A stretch of DNA of 59,247 bases, from contig NCHJ01000015.1 in assembly GCA_002256765.1 (NCBI GenBank), forward strand, positions 1-59,247, given 5' to 3'. Below the pieces are notes generated by a model. That model was not told where the DNA came from. It saw only the letters and a program-made list of their open reading frames with translations, and made no database searches. Source of the stretch: Bacteroidetes bacterium 24-39-8 (GTDB lineage Bacteria > Bacteroidota > Bacteroidia > Chitinophagales > Chitinophagaceae). Numbering within the stretch: the first letter of the stretch is position 1; every line of letters begins with the position of its first letter. The position numbers and the translations under genes were made by a program. Below are positions 25,469 through 34,266 of the stretch, piece after piece.

Positions 25469-26172
25469 AGTCCTAGTTTCTCTACCGCAACTTGGGCGGC
25501 TATCTGGCTGGCGTCTTTTTTGTTATAGCCCTTGCCTTGAGAAAGGATTTCTCCGTCTAAAACGGCGTTGATGGTAAAGAGTCTGCGGCTGCCTTCCATT
25601 TTTTCATGGGCTAACTCAAAATTTAAGACCTTGCCATTTTTATTGGCCCAACCAATCAACTTGTTTTTGAGGTTGATGTCTATGAGTTCTAAATCATCCA
25701 CAAACATGTGTGGAATTACAATTTGCTTGAGCACCCAGTTACTGGTTTTTGCATAACCCTTGTCTAAATATACTGCTCCTACCAAGGCTTCCAGGGTATT
25801 ACCAAAGATCTGACTACCCTTGAGGGAATTGTCAAACTTATTGTAGAAAGTCAATTTTTTAAGCCCCATTTTTAGGGCAATATCATTAAGCTGTTGGCGG
25901 TTCACCATCTTGGAACGCATCTCGGTTAAAAAACCTTCTCCCTTATAAGGGTAGCGTTTAAAAAGATAATCAGCTACAATGGCGCTTAACACGGCGTCGC
26001 CCAAATATTCAAGGCGTTCATTGTTTTCGTCAGCGGTTTCTTTAACGGATCTATGAGAGAGCGCAGTTCTGTACAGTAAAGCATTACCGGGCTTAATACC
26101 CAGCACATTTTTCAACTGATTTTCAAAAGAAGCTTCTGGTGACTTTTTGAGTAGACGTTTGAAGAATTGCAC
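25465..26172 (-). CDS. rnc: Ribonuclease III
   Basis: Double-strand-specific endoribonuclease that processes rRNA precursors and some mRNAs. The 235-residue protein has the catalytic signature NNERLEYLGDAVL near residue 50 and the second acidic site GNTLEALVGAVYLDKGY. A C-terminal double-stranded RNA-binding domain follows (from about residue 165, ending QGKGYNKKDASQIAAQVAVEKL). It follows fabF by 4 bases. The order acpP-fabF-rnc is a widespread bacterial arrangement and supports co-transcription. Confidence 0.96.
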   Translation of the reverse strand: MQFFKRLLKKSPEASFENQLKNVLGIKPGNALLYRTALSHRSVKETADENNERLEYLGDAVLSAIVADYLFKRYPYKGEGFLTEMRSKMVNRQQLNDIALKMGLKKLTFYNKFDNSLKGSQIFGNTLEALVGAVYLDKGYAKTSNWVLKQIVIPHMFVDDLELIDINLKNKLIGWANKNGKVLNFELAHEKMEGSRRLFTINAVLDGEILSQGKGYNKKDASQIAAQVAVEKLGL

Positions 26173-26176
26173 AAAC

Positions 26177-27430
26177 TTAAGCTACGTATTTTTTAACAAT
26201 CACACAGGCATTATGGCCACCAAATCCAAAAGTATTGCTCAATGCCGCATTCACTATGCGTTTCTGTGGCTGATTGAACGTAAAATTCAGTCTTGGATCC
26301 AAGTTTGGATCATCTGTAAAGTGATTGATAGTAGGCGGAACAATATCGTAAATCACACTCTGGATACAAGCAATGGATTCAATAACACCAGCTGCTCCCA
26401 AACAGTGACCTGTCATGGATTTGGTGGCACTGATATTCAAGCTATATGCATGCTCCCCAAATACTTCTGTAATGGCTTTTGCTTCTGCTCCATCACCCAG
26501 CGGTGTAGAAGTTCCATGTGTGTTAATGTAGTCAATTTCTTCTGGCTGCATACCCGCGTCTTTGAGGGCAGCAATCATTACATTGCGCGCACCCAATCCT
26601 TCTGGATGTGGGGCGGTTAAGTGATAAGCATCGGCAGTAGCACCGCCTCCTGCAATTTCACAATAGATTTTAGCACCACGTTTAATGGCGTGCTCGTATT
26701 CTTCTAATACCAATACACCGGCTGCTTCTCCCATTACAAAACCATCACGGTCTTTGTCATAAGGGCGACTAGCTGTTTTGGGATCATCATTGCGTTCGCT
26801 CATGGCTTTCATGGCGTTGAATCCACCCACACCAGCTTCGCTGATCACGGCTTCTGATCCACCACTGATAATAATATCGGCCTTGCCCAAACGAATATTA
26901 TCGCAGGCTGCAATAATACCATTGGTTGAGGAAGCACAAGCACTTACTACGGCAAAATTGGGTCCACGGAATCCGTGACGCATGGAGATTTGTCCGGCAG
27001 CAATGTCCAAAATCATTTTTGGAATAAAGAAGGGATTGAACCTAGGAGTACCATCGCCCTGGGCAAAATTGGTTACTTCTTCCTGAAAAGTGCGTAACCC
27101 ACCAATACCACTGGCAAAAATAACACCTACCCTATCCACGTCTACATTTTCCTTGCTGATTCCTGCATCCACTACGGCCATATCGCTTGCAACTAAAGCT
27201 AGTTGCGCAAAACGGTCTAATTTTCTAGCTTCTTTCCTATCCATAAAATTGGTAGGATCAAAACCTTTTACTTCACAGGCAAATCTGGTTTTGAATTTGC
27301 TGGCATCAAACAAAGTGATAGCATCGGCTCCTGAAACGCCGTTCAGAAGATTTGTCCAATATTCGTCCAGATTGTTTCCAATGGGAGTTAATGCGCCAAT
27401 ACCGGTTACTACTACTCTTTTCAATTCCAT
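26177..27430 (-). CDS. fabF: 3-oxoacyl-ACP synthase II
   Basis: Condensing enzyme that elongates acyl-ACP with malonyl-ACP in type II fatty acid synthesis. The 417-residue protein has the Cys-His-His triad: Cys in VVSACASSTNG near residue 163, His in NTHGTSTPLGD near 303, and His in KSMTGHCLGAAG near 340. The N-terminus RVVVTGIGALTPIGN is typical. ATG at 27430 is preferred over the TTG at 27436. It lies between acpP, 87 bases upstream, and rnc. Confidence 0.97.
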   Translation of the reverse strand: MELKRVVVTGIGALTPIGNNLDEYWTNLLNGVSGADAITLFDASKFKTRFACEVKGFDPTNFMDRKEARKLDRFAQLALVASDMAVVDAGISKENVDVDRVGVIFASGIGGLRTFQEEVTNFAQGDGTPRFNPFFIPKMILDIAAGQISMRHGFRGPNFAVVSACASSTNGIIAACDNIRLGKADIIISGGSEAVISEAGVGGFNAMKAMSERNDDPKTASRPYDKDRDGFVMGEAAGVLVLEEYEHAIKRGAKIYCEIAGGGATADAYHLTAPHPEGLGARNVMIAALKDAGMQPEEIDYINTHGTSTPLGDGAEAKAITEVFGEHAYSLNISATKSMTGHCLGAAGVIESIACIQSVIYDIVPPTINHFTDDPNLDPRLNFTFNQPQKRIVNAALSNTFGFGGHNACVIVKKYVA

Positions 27431-27517
27431 ATCCAAAGCCTATTTGAAGTGATAATCCGCCTTTCATGACCAAAGCCATAGAAAAGCGGATTAAATTATT
27501 CCTAGTGAAGGGATTTC

Positions 27518-27754
27518 TTACTTGGCGTGCTCTTCCAGGTAAGCTACAGCTTGTCCAACAGTTGTGATGGTTTCAGCCTGCTCATCAGGGATAGAGATGT
27601 TAAATTCCTTTTCGAACTCCATAATCAACTCTACGGTATCCAAAGAATCGGCACCCAGGTCATTGGTAAAAGAAGCTTCGTTTGTTACCTCTGCTTCGTC
27701 TACGCCTAACTTGTCAACTATGATTTTCTTTACTCTTGTTGCGATGTCTGACAT
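27518..27754 (-). CDS. acpP: Acyl carrier protein
   Basis: A 78-residue acidic carrier of fatty acyl chains. The phosphopantetheine attachment serine is Ser37 in [11 protein letters not shown]. It is the first gene of acpP-fabF-rnc. A -7-like element and an 18-bp palindrome lie upstream. Confidence 0.97.
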   Translation of the reverse strand: MSDIATRVKKIIVDKLGVDEAEVTNEASFTNDLGADSLDTVELIMEFEKEFNISIPDEQAETITTVGQAVAYLEEHAK

Positions 27755-27777
27755 TGTAAAAGTTTTTGTTACAGGCG

Positions 27778-27785
27778 CAAAAATA
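27778..27785 (-). promoter_or_regulatory. Candidate -7 element of acpP
   Basis: TATTTTTG on the minus strand fits TAnnTTTG and would give a short leader of about 20 bases. A TTTG exists upstream, but its spacing of 10 bases is too short for a canonical -33. Confidence 0.3.
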
Positions 27786-27838
27786 TACTTTTTAGCAAAA
27801 CCGCCATCTTTTAATGCATTTTTGTTTCCACAACTAGT

Positions 27839-27856
27839 TACTAATAATTGTTAGTA
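27839..27856. promoter_or_regulatory. 18-bp near-perfect palindrome upstream of acpP
   Basis: TACTAATAA / TTGTTAGTA is an inverted repeat with a single mismatch, 85 bases before acpP and 65 before the divergent acetyltransferase gene. Size and symmetry suit a dimeric repressor site. No regulator is encoded nearby. Confidence 0.35.
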
Positions 27857-27920
27857 CCCTTTGATTTTCACGTTTTTCCATCTAAAAAAGGTTTGCTATC
27901 TTGTAGGCTTAGTTTAGCCT

Positions 27921-28349
27921 ATGCCTTTACAAATCATTGACCACGGCTCCGTTCAACACCAGCAAATGGTGGAATTGCGTTTTCAAATGCTAAGAAAACC
28001 CCTTGGATTAAGTTTTACCAAGGAAGATTTGGAAGCAGAAAAAAATGATATGCTGATTGGTTTTTTTGACGATGGAAAGCTAGAAGGTTGCTGTATTTTA
28101 ACCCAACAAGACGCTAAAACGGTCAAATTAAGGCAGATGGCCGTACTTTCTGGACTACAAGGAAAGGGTATTGGAAGGGTTTTGATGACTTTTGCAGAGA
28201 ATATTGCCCGTGACCGGGGATACAGGAAACTGACCATGCACGCCCGCAAAACTGCCCTTGGCTTCTACGAAAAATTGGGCTACCATGTTTCAGGGGCAGA
28301 ATTTGAAGAAGTAACCATTCCCCATTTTGAGATGGAGAAAGAGTTGTAA
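27921..28349 (+). CDS. GNAT-family N-acetyltransferase
   Basis: A 142-residue single-domain acetyltransferase. The acetyl-CoA pyrophosphate-binding motif LQGKGIGRVLMTFAE begins near residue 78, and the C-terminal ALGFYEKLGYHVSG is the usual GNAT ending. The substrate is not predictable: small-molecule amine or protein N-terminus are both possible. It is divergent from acpP and convergent with the DUF1080 gene. It marks the left border of the pectin locus and shows no link to it. Confidence 0.88.
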   Translation: MPLQIIDHGSVQHQQMVELRFQMLRKPLGLSFTKEDLEAEKNDMLIGFFDDGKLEGCCILTQQDAKTVKLRQMAVLSGLQGKGIGRVLMTFAENIARDRGYRKLTMHARKTALGFYEKLGYHVSGAEFEEVTIPHFEMEKEL

Positions 28350-28361
28350 GTTGAATTGCCT

Positions 28362-29216
28362 TTATTTTTTTGGGTTTTCTTTTTTAATGCCTTCTAGGTT
28401 TAGAAGCATAATATTCCTAAAATCAATTGGCTGACCTTCACTTTGCAACGCAATAAAACCACGGTCTAGCATTTTGCCATCTGTTTTTTGTGCCGGGTCA
28501 AAACGATTCACTACTTCACCTCCTATTTGTGGTTTGGAATATTGCAATACCGTATCTCCATTAATGATATGCGTAATTAATGAATCTCCCAGCACAATCA
28601 ACTCAGCTTGGATCCATCCATCAGAAGGTAGATAGGTTTTTGAACTTGAATTGATACAATGCCTAGTATCTAATTTGTCCTTGTAAACAATATGCGTTCC
28701 TGGTGAGCACATATTGCCAGTTGGTCTTGGCTTGTTATCTGGCAAACCTGCCAGTAACTGCATTTCAATGGAAATTGGCCAGTCCTGCTCTTTAGGCATG
28801 GTGCGTGGATCCTGAGAATGATACATGATACCACTATTCAGTTGGGTATAACTAGGTGCATCTTTTCTCCATTCACCGGAAAAACGATATTCAAATTTTA
28901 AATGATAATAGGAAAATGGTTGTTTAAAATATAGGTGTCCAAATTGTTCATTGAATGTTTCATACTGGTCGTATCGCACTTGAATGATCCCATCTTCCAC
29001 CCTAAAAGTATTGCCAAAATTCTCACCTGTTTCATGATGCTGTATCTTAACAAACCAGTCTTTAAGATCTTTTCCATTGAATAAAGAAATCCATTCCTGC
29101 TTGTTAGAATTTTTTTGCGCTTGAATATTTGTATTGCTAAGTAAACACAACAACAATAATAGAATTACTATGCTATCATTGTTTCTAAAATGAAATATAT
29201 CTAAGTGTTTGTTCAT
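28362..29216 (-). CDS. Secreted DUF1080 (3-keto-disaccharide hydrolase-like) protein
   Basis: A protein of about 284 residues with an N-terminal hydrophobic export segment (SIVILLLLLCLL, then NIQAQ) and one DUF1080 domain: WISLFNGKDLKDWFVK, FGHLYFKQPFSYYHLKFEYRF, NSGIMYHSQDP and the C-terminal FIALQSEGQPIDFRNI. The family has a concanavalin-like fold, and some members hydrolyse 3-keto-glycosides. No catalytic residue is assignable here. ATG at 29216 is preferred over the TTG at 29234. It is the last of five minus-strand genes starting at eda, so a role in uronate or glycoside processing is inferred from position only. Confidence 0.85.
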   Translation of the reverse strand: MNKHLDIFHFRNNDSIVILLLLLCLLSNTNIQAQKNSNKQEWISLFNGKDLKDWFVKIQHHETGENFGNTFRVEDGIIQVRYDQYETFNEQFGHLYFKQPFSYYHLKFEYRFSGEWRKDAPSYTQLNSGIMYHSQDPRTMPKEQDWPISIEMQLLAGLPDNKPRPTGNMCSPGTHIVYKDKLDTRHCINSSSKTYLPSDGWIQAELIVLGDSLITHIINGDTVLQYSKPQIGGEVVNRFDPAQKTDGKMLDRGFIALQSEGQPIDFRNIMLLNLEGIKKENPKK

Positions 29217-29220
29217 ACTG

Positions 29221-29697
29221 CTATTTCTTTCCAATCTTAGTATTCAACAACCCTCTTAGGTCATGCCTAAACTCGTCTCCCATACCATCTTTGGGTACTA
29301 GAAAAAAAGATTTGCTATCAAAGTATAGATGAAAAAAATTAGGGCTTTCAAAAAAGTTGGAGAACTTATTCCACTCCCAAAGCATTTGTCCCCTTTCGGT
29401 TTCTAGAAGCACATTGTTGTCATTAAAATCAATAACAAATTTGTCTTTAAATGTGTCTGATTGGTTATAGATTCTATTGGGTAAGAAATACCAAAAAGCA
29501 GACATTAAAAACATCCAAACAATGGATCCTAGTAAGAAAGGTTCTGGTCTAATTTTCTTGGTATAAAATAAAATGGCGGCTACAATAGCAAATACATTCA
29601 CCAAGATCAGCATGGTGCGCACTTCTGGTCTTTGCACAAAATGGTAGCGCAAAGCCTGTATTACTTTTGATTTTTGATAACTAAAACTCAGCTGCAT
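29221..29697 (-). CDS. YcxB-like membrane protein
   Basis: About 158 residues. Two membrane segments (roughly residues 31-49 and 56-74) are followed by a soluble C-terminal domain with NNVLLETERGQMLWEWNKF and FYLYFDSKSFFLVPK-like wording, which resembles YcxB-like proteins of unknown function. ATG at 29697 is chosen over the GTG at 29718 because it gives a compact soluble N-terminus. It lies between the PmoA-like and DUF1080 genes in the eda operon, with a link to pectin only through position. Confidence 0.6.
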   Translation of the reverse strand: MQLSFSYQKSKVIQALRYHFVQRPEVRTMLILVNVFAIVAAILFYTKKIRPEPFLLGSIVWMFLMSAFWYFLPNRIYNQSDTFKDKFVIDFNDNNVLLETERGQMLWEWNKFSNFFESPNFFHLYFDSKSFFLVPKDGMGDEFRHDLRGLLNTKIGKK

Positions 29698-29732
29698 GCG
29701 GTAAAAGTAGTATCCCACAAGGGAATGACAAA

Positions 29733-30773
29733 TTATTTTACCTGTTGAAATTGCTTTTCTATTGCTTGAATTTGGTCATTACTCAATCGGGTTTTGCCTG
29801 TGGCGATGACAATTCTGTATTTAAATGTGACTGACTGTCCCTTTTCCAATTGTAGGTTCAGCGCTTCTTTTCCATTAGAAAAGATTTTCTGACCCAAAGG
29901 ATTTGCCGCAAATAACCCATAATTCCTAGCATGCCAATAGGTAGGAAAGCCAAGATTACTTGGATGGTCAATGATCACAATACTGGTACTATCTGTCCCT
30001 TGTTTGCCATAAAGCATGCACCAATTGGCCCTTGTGGCCCAAACCGCATTGCCTTGCTTGCCATTACTGGCTAAATAATTTCCAGTAACGCTACTGTCTT
30101 TGGTAGCTTTTACCGTAGTTACAATGCCACTGGCATCTGTATATTTTTTGGTTTCCAAAACAGGCATTTCCAATTCATGTGCTACTCTTAGTCCTAAAAA
30201 TCCGTCTTTAATATCTGCAAACAAAACGGTTTCATGAGCGGTTAGTGTAGTGGTTCTATCAATAATGCGTTGGTTCTCTGTGGCGCTAAATTCAAAACTA
30301 GTTTGCTCTTTTAACAAAACAGTCTTGGCTTGGTTATGCCAATCGGCTTCATAACTTAACTGACCCTTGGTGCCAGATTTAATGCTGCCTATTTTGCGGG
30401 TACGAATCCATCCATAATGTGATTTTTTATCAGCGGCAATGGCATAAGAATTATTCCAGAAATCCAATCCATTCACGCTTTCATAATTCATCCAAAGCCC
30501 AATATGGTGTGGATGATCTGTTGGATCACCAGGTTGTGGATTCAACGGGAAGCCCCTAGTAATGGTCTTCCCGTTGGATGCAAGAATGGGATATAAAAAA
30601 GGTTTTTCCAAACTGTCTGGGTAGTTGAATTCTGTAAACAGTTTTCCATTAACCTTAATAGTAGCTTTTTGGCTAGCAGCATCAAGACTAATTTGAATGG
30701 GTTGCGCTTTTTGTGCAAGGGCATTCAAGCTAATCATTGAACCCAACAGTATTGGAAAGTATTTCAATCTCAT
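29733..30773 (-). CDS. PmoA-like (DUF6807) secreted protein
   Basis: A 346-residue protein with a signal peptide (ISLNALAQ at the end, about residue 21) and the family-defining phrase DHPHHIGLWMNYESVNGLDFW. Also present are HWHARNYGLFAANPLGQ-like wording near residue 285 and the C-terminal FKYRIVIATG. The family is often called 'methane oxygenase PmoA' for historical reasons, but it has no relation to membrane methane monooxygenase. Members occur beside Gfo/Idh oxidoreductases and DUF1080 proteins in carbohydrate loci. Enzymatic activity is not established. The start overlaps the exuT stop by one base. Confidence 0.8.
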   Translation of the reverse strand: MRLKYFPILLGSMISLNALAQKAQPIQISLDAASQKATIKVNGKLFTEFNYPDSLEKPFLYPILASNGKTITRGFPLNPQPGDPTDHPHHIGLWMNYESVNGLDFWNNSYAIAADKKSHYGWIRTRKIGSIKSGTKGQLSYEADWHNQAKTVLLKEQTSFEFSATENQRIIDRTTTLTAHETVLFADIKDGFLGLRVAHELEMPVLETKKYTDASGIVTTVKATKDSSVTGNYLASNGKQGNAVWATRANWCMLYGKQGTDSTSIVIIDHPSNLGFPTYWHARNYGLFAANPLGQKIFSNGKEALNLQLEKGQSVTFKYRIVIATGKTRLSNDQIQAIEKQFQQVK

Positions 30774-32356
30774 TATAGTCTTACTTGTTTTTCTTTAGGA
30801 ACCAATAGTTTCATAATGCTCCAGGCAATCAAATAAGCCACTGCACAAAAAGAGAACATGATGGTATAAGAAGTAGACATGGACGCCATGATTACTTGTT
30901 TTTGCATGGTTAAAAATTCAGCAAACTGTGCTGGGTTTACCGCTTCTAACTGGGCTTGCAAATCTTTAGACAAATCTGTTACGGCTTTCTTGGTAATATC
31001 AATGGTATCGCCATATTTATCTACCAATTTCACCATTTTAATTTGGTCTAAAAATCCACCCATTCCTTTTGCTGTTGCTTGTTCCATGGATTGTGTAATC
31101 CCTGCTATTTTGTAGCTATCAAATAACCAACCACCAATCTTTGAAATGATCACACCACCAAATCCTCCCGCCATTCCACCAATACCAATGACTGATGCAA
31201 TGGATTTTTTGGGGAACATATCAGAAACGGTAGTAAAGATATTAGCAGACCAAGCTTGGTGTGCGGCAGTGCCAATACCAATTAATAAAACTGGAACCCA
31301 GTAACTAATACTTCCAAGAGGTTGGGTTGCTAATACAATCAAGGGTATCAAAGCTATCACCAACATGGCTTTCATTCTAGCGTCATAGGGCTTGTATCCT
31401 TTATTGATAAAATAAGTTGGAAACCATCCACCACCAATACTACCAATCATGGTAATACTATACAATACAGCAAGTGGAATATTTACCGCAATCCCTGTCA
31501 TGCCGTATTGGTCTTTTAAGTAACCTGGCAACCAGAACAGATAAAACCACCATACACCATCGGTCATGAATTTACCTACTACAAATGCCCATGTTTGATT
31601 AAATCCTAATAATACCAACCAAGGAGTTTTTTCTGTAGATTTTTCATTGGCCGTTTCTTCTTCTACTTTGTCGCTATTGATATAATCCAATTCCGCTTTA
31701 GAGAGGCGTTTATGTTTGGTTGGTATTTCATAATAAATAAACCAAAATGCCAACCACACAAATCCAACGGCACCAATAATTAAAAAAGCTGCTTCCCAAC
31801 CCCAGTTCTCTGCAATCCAAGGAACAGACAATGGAGCAAGAACAGCTCCAACATTAGCGCCAGAATTAAAGATGCCAGTGGCAAATGATCGTTCTTTTTT
31901 GGGAAAATATTCTGCAGTTGCTTTAATAGCTGCTGGAAAGTTTCCTGCTTCTCCAAATCCTAAAACGGCTCTTGAGATCATGAAGCCTAAAATAGAAACA
32001 GGTATAGCTGTAATACCTACAATGCCTAATACTGCTGATGCAGTGGTTCCCACCGGTACTGCATAAGCATGAATGATGGCACCTAATGACCAAATAATAA
32101 TGGCCCAAGCATAACCCCATTTAGTACCTAATTTATCCACTATCCTGCCGGCAAATAACATGGATACAGCATACACAAATTGAAACACAGAAGTTATATT
32201 GGCATAATCAGAATTGGTCCAATTAAACTCATGTTCCAAAGTTGTTTTCAGCAAACTCAATACTTGTCTGTCTAAATAATTCACTGTTGTTGCAAAGAAC
32301 AAAAGTGCGCAGACTGTCCATCTGTATTTGCCAATTTTCTCAGAGATAGTTTCCAT
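30773..32356 (-). CDS. exuT: Hexuronate transporter of the MFS (ExuT-like)
   Basis: A 527-residue, 12-segment major facilitator of the anion:cation symporter family, probably importing galacturonate or glucuronate across the inner membrane. It has RWTVCALLFFATTVNYLDRQ at the N-terminus, FAGRIVDKLGTKWGY in the first cytoplasmic loop and LGFGEAGNFPAAIKATAEYFP, all typical of ExuT-like proteins. It is longer than E. coli ExuT by about 60-90 residues because of an insertion at about residues 415-480 (IDITKKAVTDLSKDLQAQLE region), before the last membrane segment. It lies 5 bases after eda in the same operon. Confidence 0.9.
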   Translation of the reverse strand: METISEKIGKYRWTVCALLFFATTVNYLDRQVLSLLKTTLEHEFNWTNSDYANITSVFQFVYAVSMLFAGRIVDKLGTKWGYAWAIIIWSLGAIIHAYAVPVGTTASAVLGIVGITAIPVSILGFMISRAVLGFGEAGNFPAAIKATAEYFPKKERSFATGIFNSGANVGAVLAPLSVPWIAENWGWEAAFLIIGAVGFVWLAFWFIYYEIPTKHKRLSKAELDYINSDKVEEETANEKSTEKTPWLVLLGFNQTWAFVVGKFMTDGVWWFYLFWLPGYLKDQYGMTGIAVNIPLAVLYSITMIGSIGGGWFPTYFINKGYKPYDARMKAMLVIALIPLIVLATQPLGSISYWVPVLLIGIGTAAHQAWSANIFTTVSDMFPKKSIASVIGIGGMAGGFGGVIISKIGGWLFDSYKIAGITQSMEQATAKGMGGFLDQIKMVKLVDKYGDTIDITKKAVTDLSKDLQAQLEAVNPAQFAEFLTMQKQVIMASMSTSYTIMFSFCAVAYLIAWSIMKLLVPKEKQVRL

Positions 32357-32361
32357 AAGGC

Positions 32362-33030
32362 TTATTTGGGGGATTTGATAGATTTAATAATCTCAAGCGC
32401 TTTAACGGTATCAGTTGCTATTTGTTGATAGTTCTGTTCTTCTAACAATTGTTTGGTAATCAATTTGCTTCCCATACCCACTGCACAAACACCAGCTTTA
32501 AACCATGCACCAATATTGTCTTTGTCTAATTCTACACCACCAGTAGGCATGAATAGTAAGCCAGGGAAAATCTCTTTAATGGCAGAAAGAAATCCAGGAC
32601 CTAAAATATTTCCTGGAAACAATTTAATCATTCTTGCTCCCATGGTTTCTGCTTGAATAATTTCTGTTGGTGTCATACATCCTGGCACCCATAACATATT
32701 GTATAGATCCGCAGTTTTTGCTACAGATTCTACCAAACCGGGAGAAATAATATAGTCAGCACCTGCATCAATAAAGGTCTTTGCCATATCTGCGTTCTTA
32801 ATGGTACCAATACCTAAGTACATACCTTTTAACTCTGTATCACAAACCTTGCGCATTTCTTTAAAATTGGTGAGTGCTGCGGCACCACGATTGGTATATT
32901 CTACGGCACGAATACCTGCTTCATACAAAGCTTTCAATACGCCAATGCTCACGTTGGTATCCTTATAAAAATAAAGGGGTAAAATACCTTGTTCGGGAAT
33001 TAAATCAAGGATGGCTGCTTTTTTTTCCAT
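32362..33030 (-). CDS. eda: 2-dehydro-3-deoxy-phosphogluconate (KDPG) aldolase
   Basis: Class I aldolase that splits KDPG into pyruvate and glyceraldehyde-3-phosphate, the last step of uronate degradation. In the 222-residue protein the catalytic glutamate is in RAVEYTNRG near residue 42 and the Schiff-base lysine in RMIKLFPG near residue 134. The TPTEI and PTGGVELDNI-like phosphate-binding segments follow. It is the first gene of eda-exuT-pmoA-like-ycxB-like-DUF1080, divergent from kdgK, with a LacI-type operator between the two operons. Confidence 0.95.
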   Translation of the reverse strand: MEKKAAILDLIPEQGILPLYFYKDTNVSIGVLKALYEAGIRAVEYTNRGAAALTNFKEMRKVCDTELKGMYLGIGTIKNADMAKTFIDAGADYIISPGLVESVAKTADLYNMLWVPGCMTPTEIIQAETMGARMIKLFPGNILGPGFLSAIKEIFPGLLFMPTGGVELDKDNIGAWFKAGVCAVGMGSKLITKQLLEEQNYQQIATDTVKALEIIKSIKSPK

Positions 33031-33087
33031 ATGGCTAATTTTTGATAAGCAATGTAAGTTTGAATTACTAAAAATAAACCATTTTAG

Positions 33088-33105
33088 TACGCAATCGTTT
33101 GCGTA
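33088..33105. promoter_or_regulatory. LacI-type operator between eda and kdgK
   Basis: TACGCAATCGTTTGCGTA is an 18-bp inverted repeat with a central CG and one mismatch, which is the LacI-family hallmark. It is the most symmetrical of four related sites in the locus. It lies 58 bases upstream of eda and 119 upstream of kdgK, so it could control both. Confidence 0.7.
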
Positions 33106-33223
33106 TTTTTTGTTCTATTTAAAGCACGTTTTTTTCTCTTGGCAAGGATAATTGACCAACTTTACAAAGAGTCTCTGAAGATAAGATGATTCAACTTAAA
33201 CCCTACTATTAAAAACGATTGAC

Positions 33224-34249
33224 ATGTCTAAAAAAGTTGTAACCCTCGGAGAAATCATGATGCGTCTTTCTACTCCAGGTTTTGAACGCTTTGTACAAAG
33301 CGATAGTTTTGACGTCACTTATGGTGGCGGTGAAGCAAACGTGGCAGTAGCCTTAAGCAATTATGGCTTGGATGCTGTATTTGTAACAAAAGTTCCTGAC
33401 AATGCACTTGGCCAGGCTGCTATCAACCATATCCGTAGATATGGCGTTGACACCCAATTCATTGCCCGTGGTGGTAAACGCTTGGGTATTTATTTCTTAG
33501 AAACTGGCGCGTCTATGCGTGCTTCTCAAGTAATTTATGATAGGGCTGGCGCTTCTATTGCAGATGTAGACATTAGCGAATTTGATTTTGATAAAATCTT
33601 GGAAGGTGCAAGTTGGTTTCATACCACTGGTATTACTCCAGCCTTAAGCGATAAAGCTGCTGAATTAACCCTTGCTGCTTTAAAAGCTGCAAAAGCAAAA
33701 GGTATTACAACTAGTATTGACCTAAACTATCGCAAGAAATTGTGGAGCAAGGAAAAAGCTAGAGAAGTAATGACCAAGCTTTGCCAATACGTAGACGTTT
33801 GTATTGGTAATGAAGAAGACGCTGATACCACATTAGGCTTTAAAGCAGAAGGTACCGATGTTACCAAGGGCGAATTAAACCTAGATGGTTATAAAAGCGT
33901 ATTCAAACAAATGAAGGAAAAATTTGGTTTCAAATACATTGCTTCTACTTTACGTGAAAGCCATAGTGCATCTGATAATGGCTGGAGCGCCTTGGTTTAT
34001 GATGGAACAGAATTCTACCATAGCAGACAATATGAAGTTAGAATTGTTGACCGTGTAGGTAGTGGTGATTCATTTGCCAGTGGTTTCATCTATGGTTTGG
34101 TGAGCGGCATGCCAATGCCAGAAGCGGCAGAATTTGGTGTAGCTGCTTCTGCCATTAAACACACTATTCCAGGTGACTTGAACCACGCAACTTTGACTGA
34201 GGTTAAAGAATTGATGAAGGGTGATGGTAGTGGAAGGGTACAACGTTAA
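33224..34249 (+). CDS. kdgK: 2-keto-3-deoxygluconate kinase (PfkB family)
   Basis: Ribokinase-family enzyme that would phosphorylate KDG to KDPG, linking the uxa/kdu branch to Eda. The 341-residue protein has the N-terminal GEIMMRLSTPGFERFVQSDSF-type substrate strand, GGGEANVAVALS, and the PfkB signature DRVGSGDSFASGF with the catalytic aspartate near residue 281. It is divergent from eda with a shared operator and precedes a YhcH gene by 17 bases. A second KdgK-like gene (34816-35823) lies in the same locus. Which of them is the main kinase is not clear. Confidence 0.92.
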   Translation: MSKKVVTLGEIMMRLSTPGFERFVQSDSFDVTYGGGEANVAVALSNYGLDAVFVTKVPDNALGQAAINHIRRYGVDTQFIARGGKRLGIYFLETGASMRASQVIYDRAGASIADVDISEFDFDKILEGASWFHTTGITPALSDKAAELTLAALKAAKAKGITTSIDLNYRKKLWSKEKAREVMTKLCQYVDVCIGNEEDADTTLGFKAEGTDVTKGELNLDGYKSVFKQMKEKFGFKYIASTLRESHSASDNGWSALVYDGTEFYHSRQYEVRIVDRVGSGDSFASGFIYGLVSGMPMPEAAEFGVAASAIKHTIPGDLNHATLTEVKELMKGDGSGRVQR

Positions 34250-34266
34250 TCTTTCAAAACAACAAT

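Noticed and set aside
29733-30773. Methane monooxygenase subunit, from the name PmoA
   Set aside because: The protein is soluble with a signal peptide and matches the DUF6807 family; it lacks the membrane segments of true PmoA.
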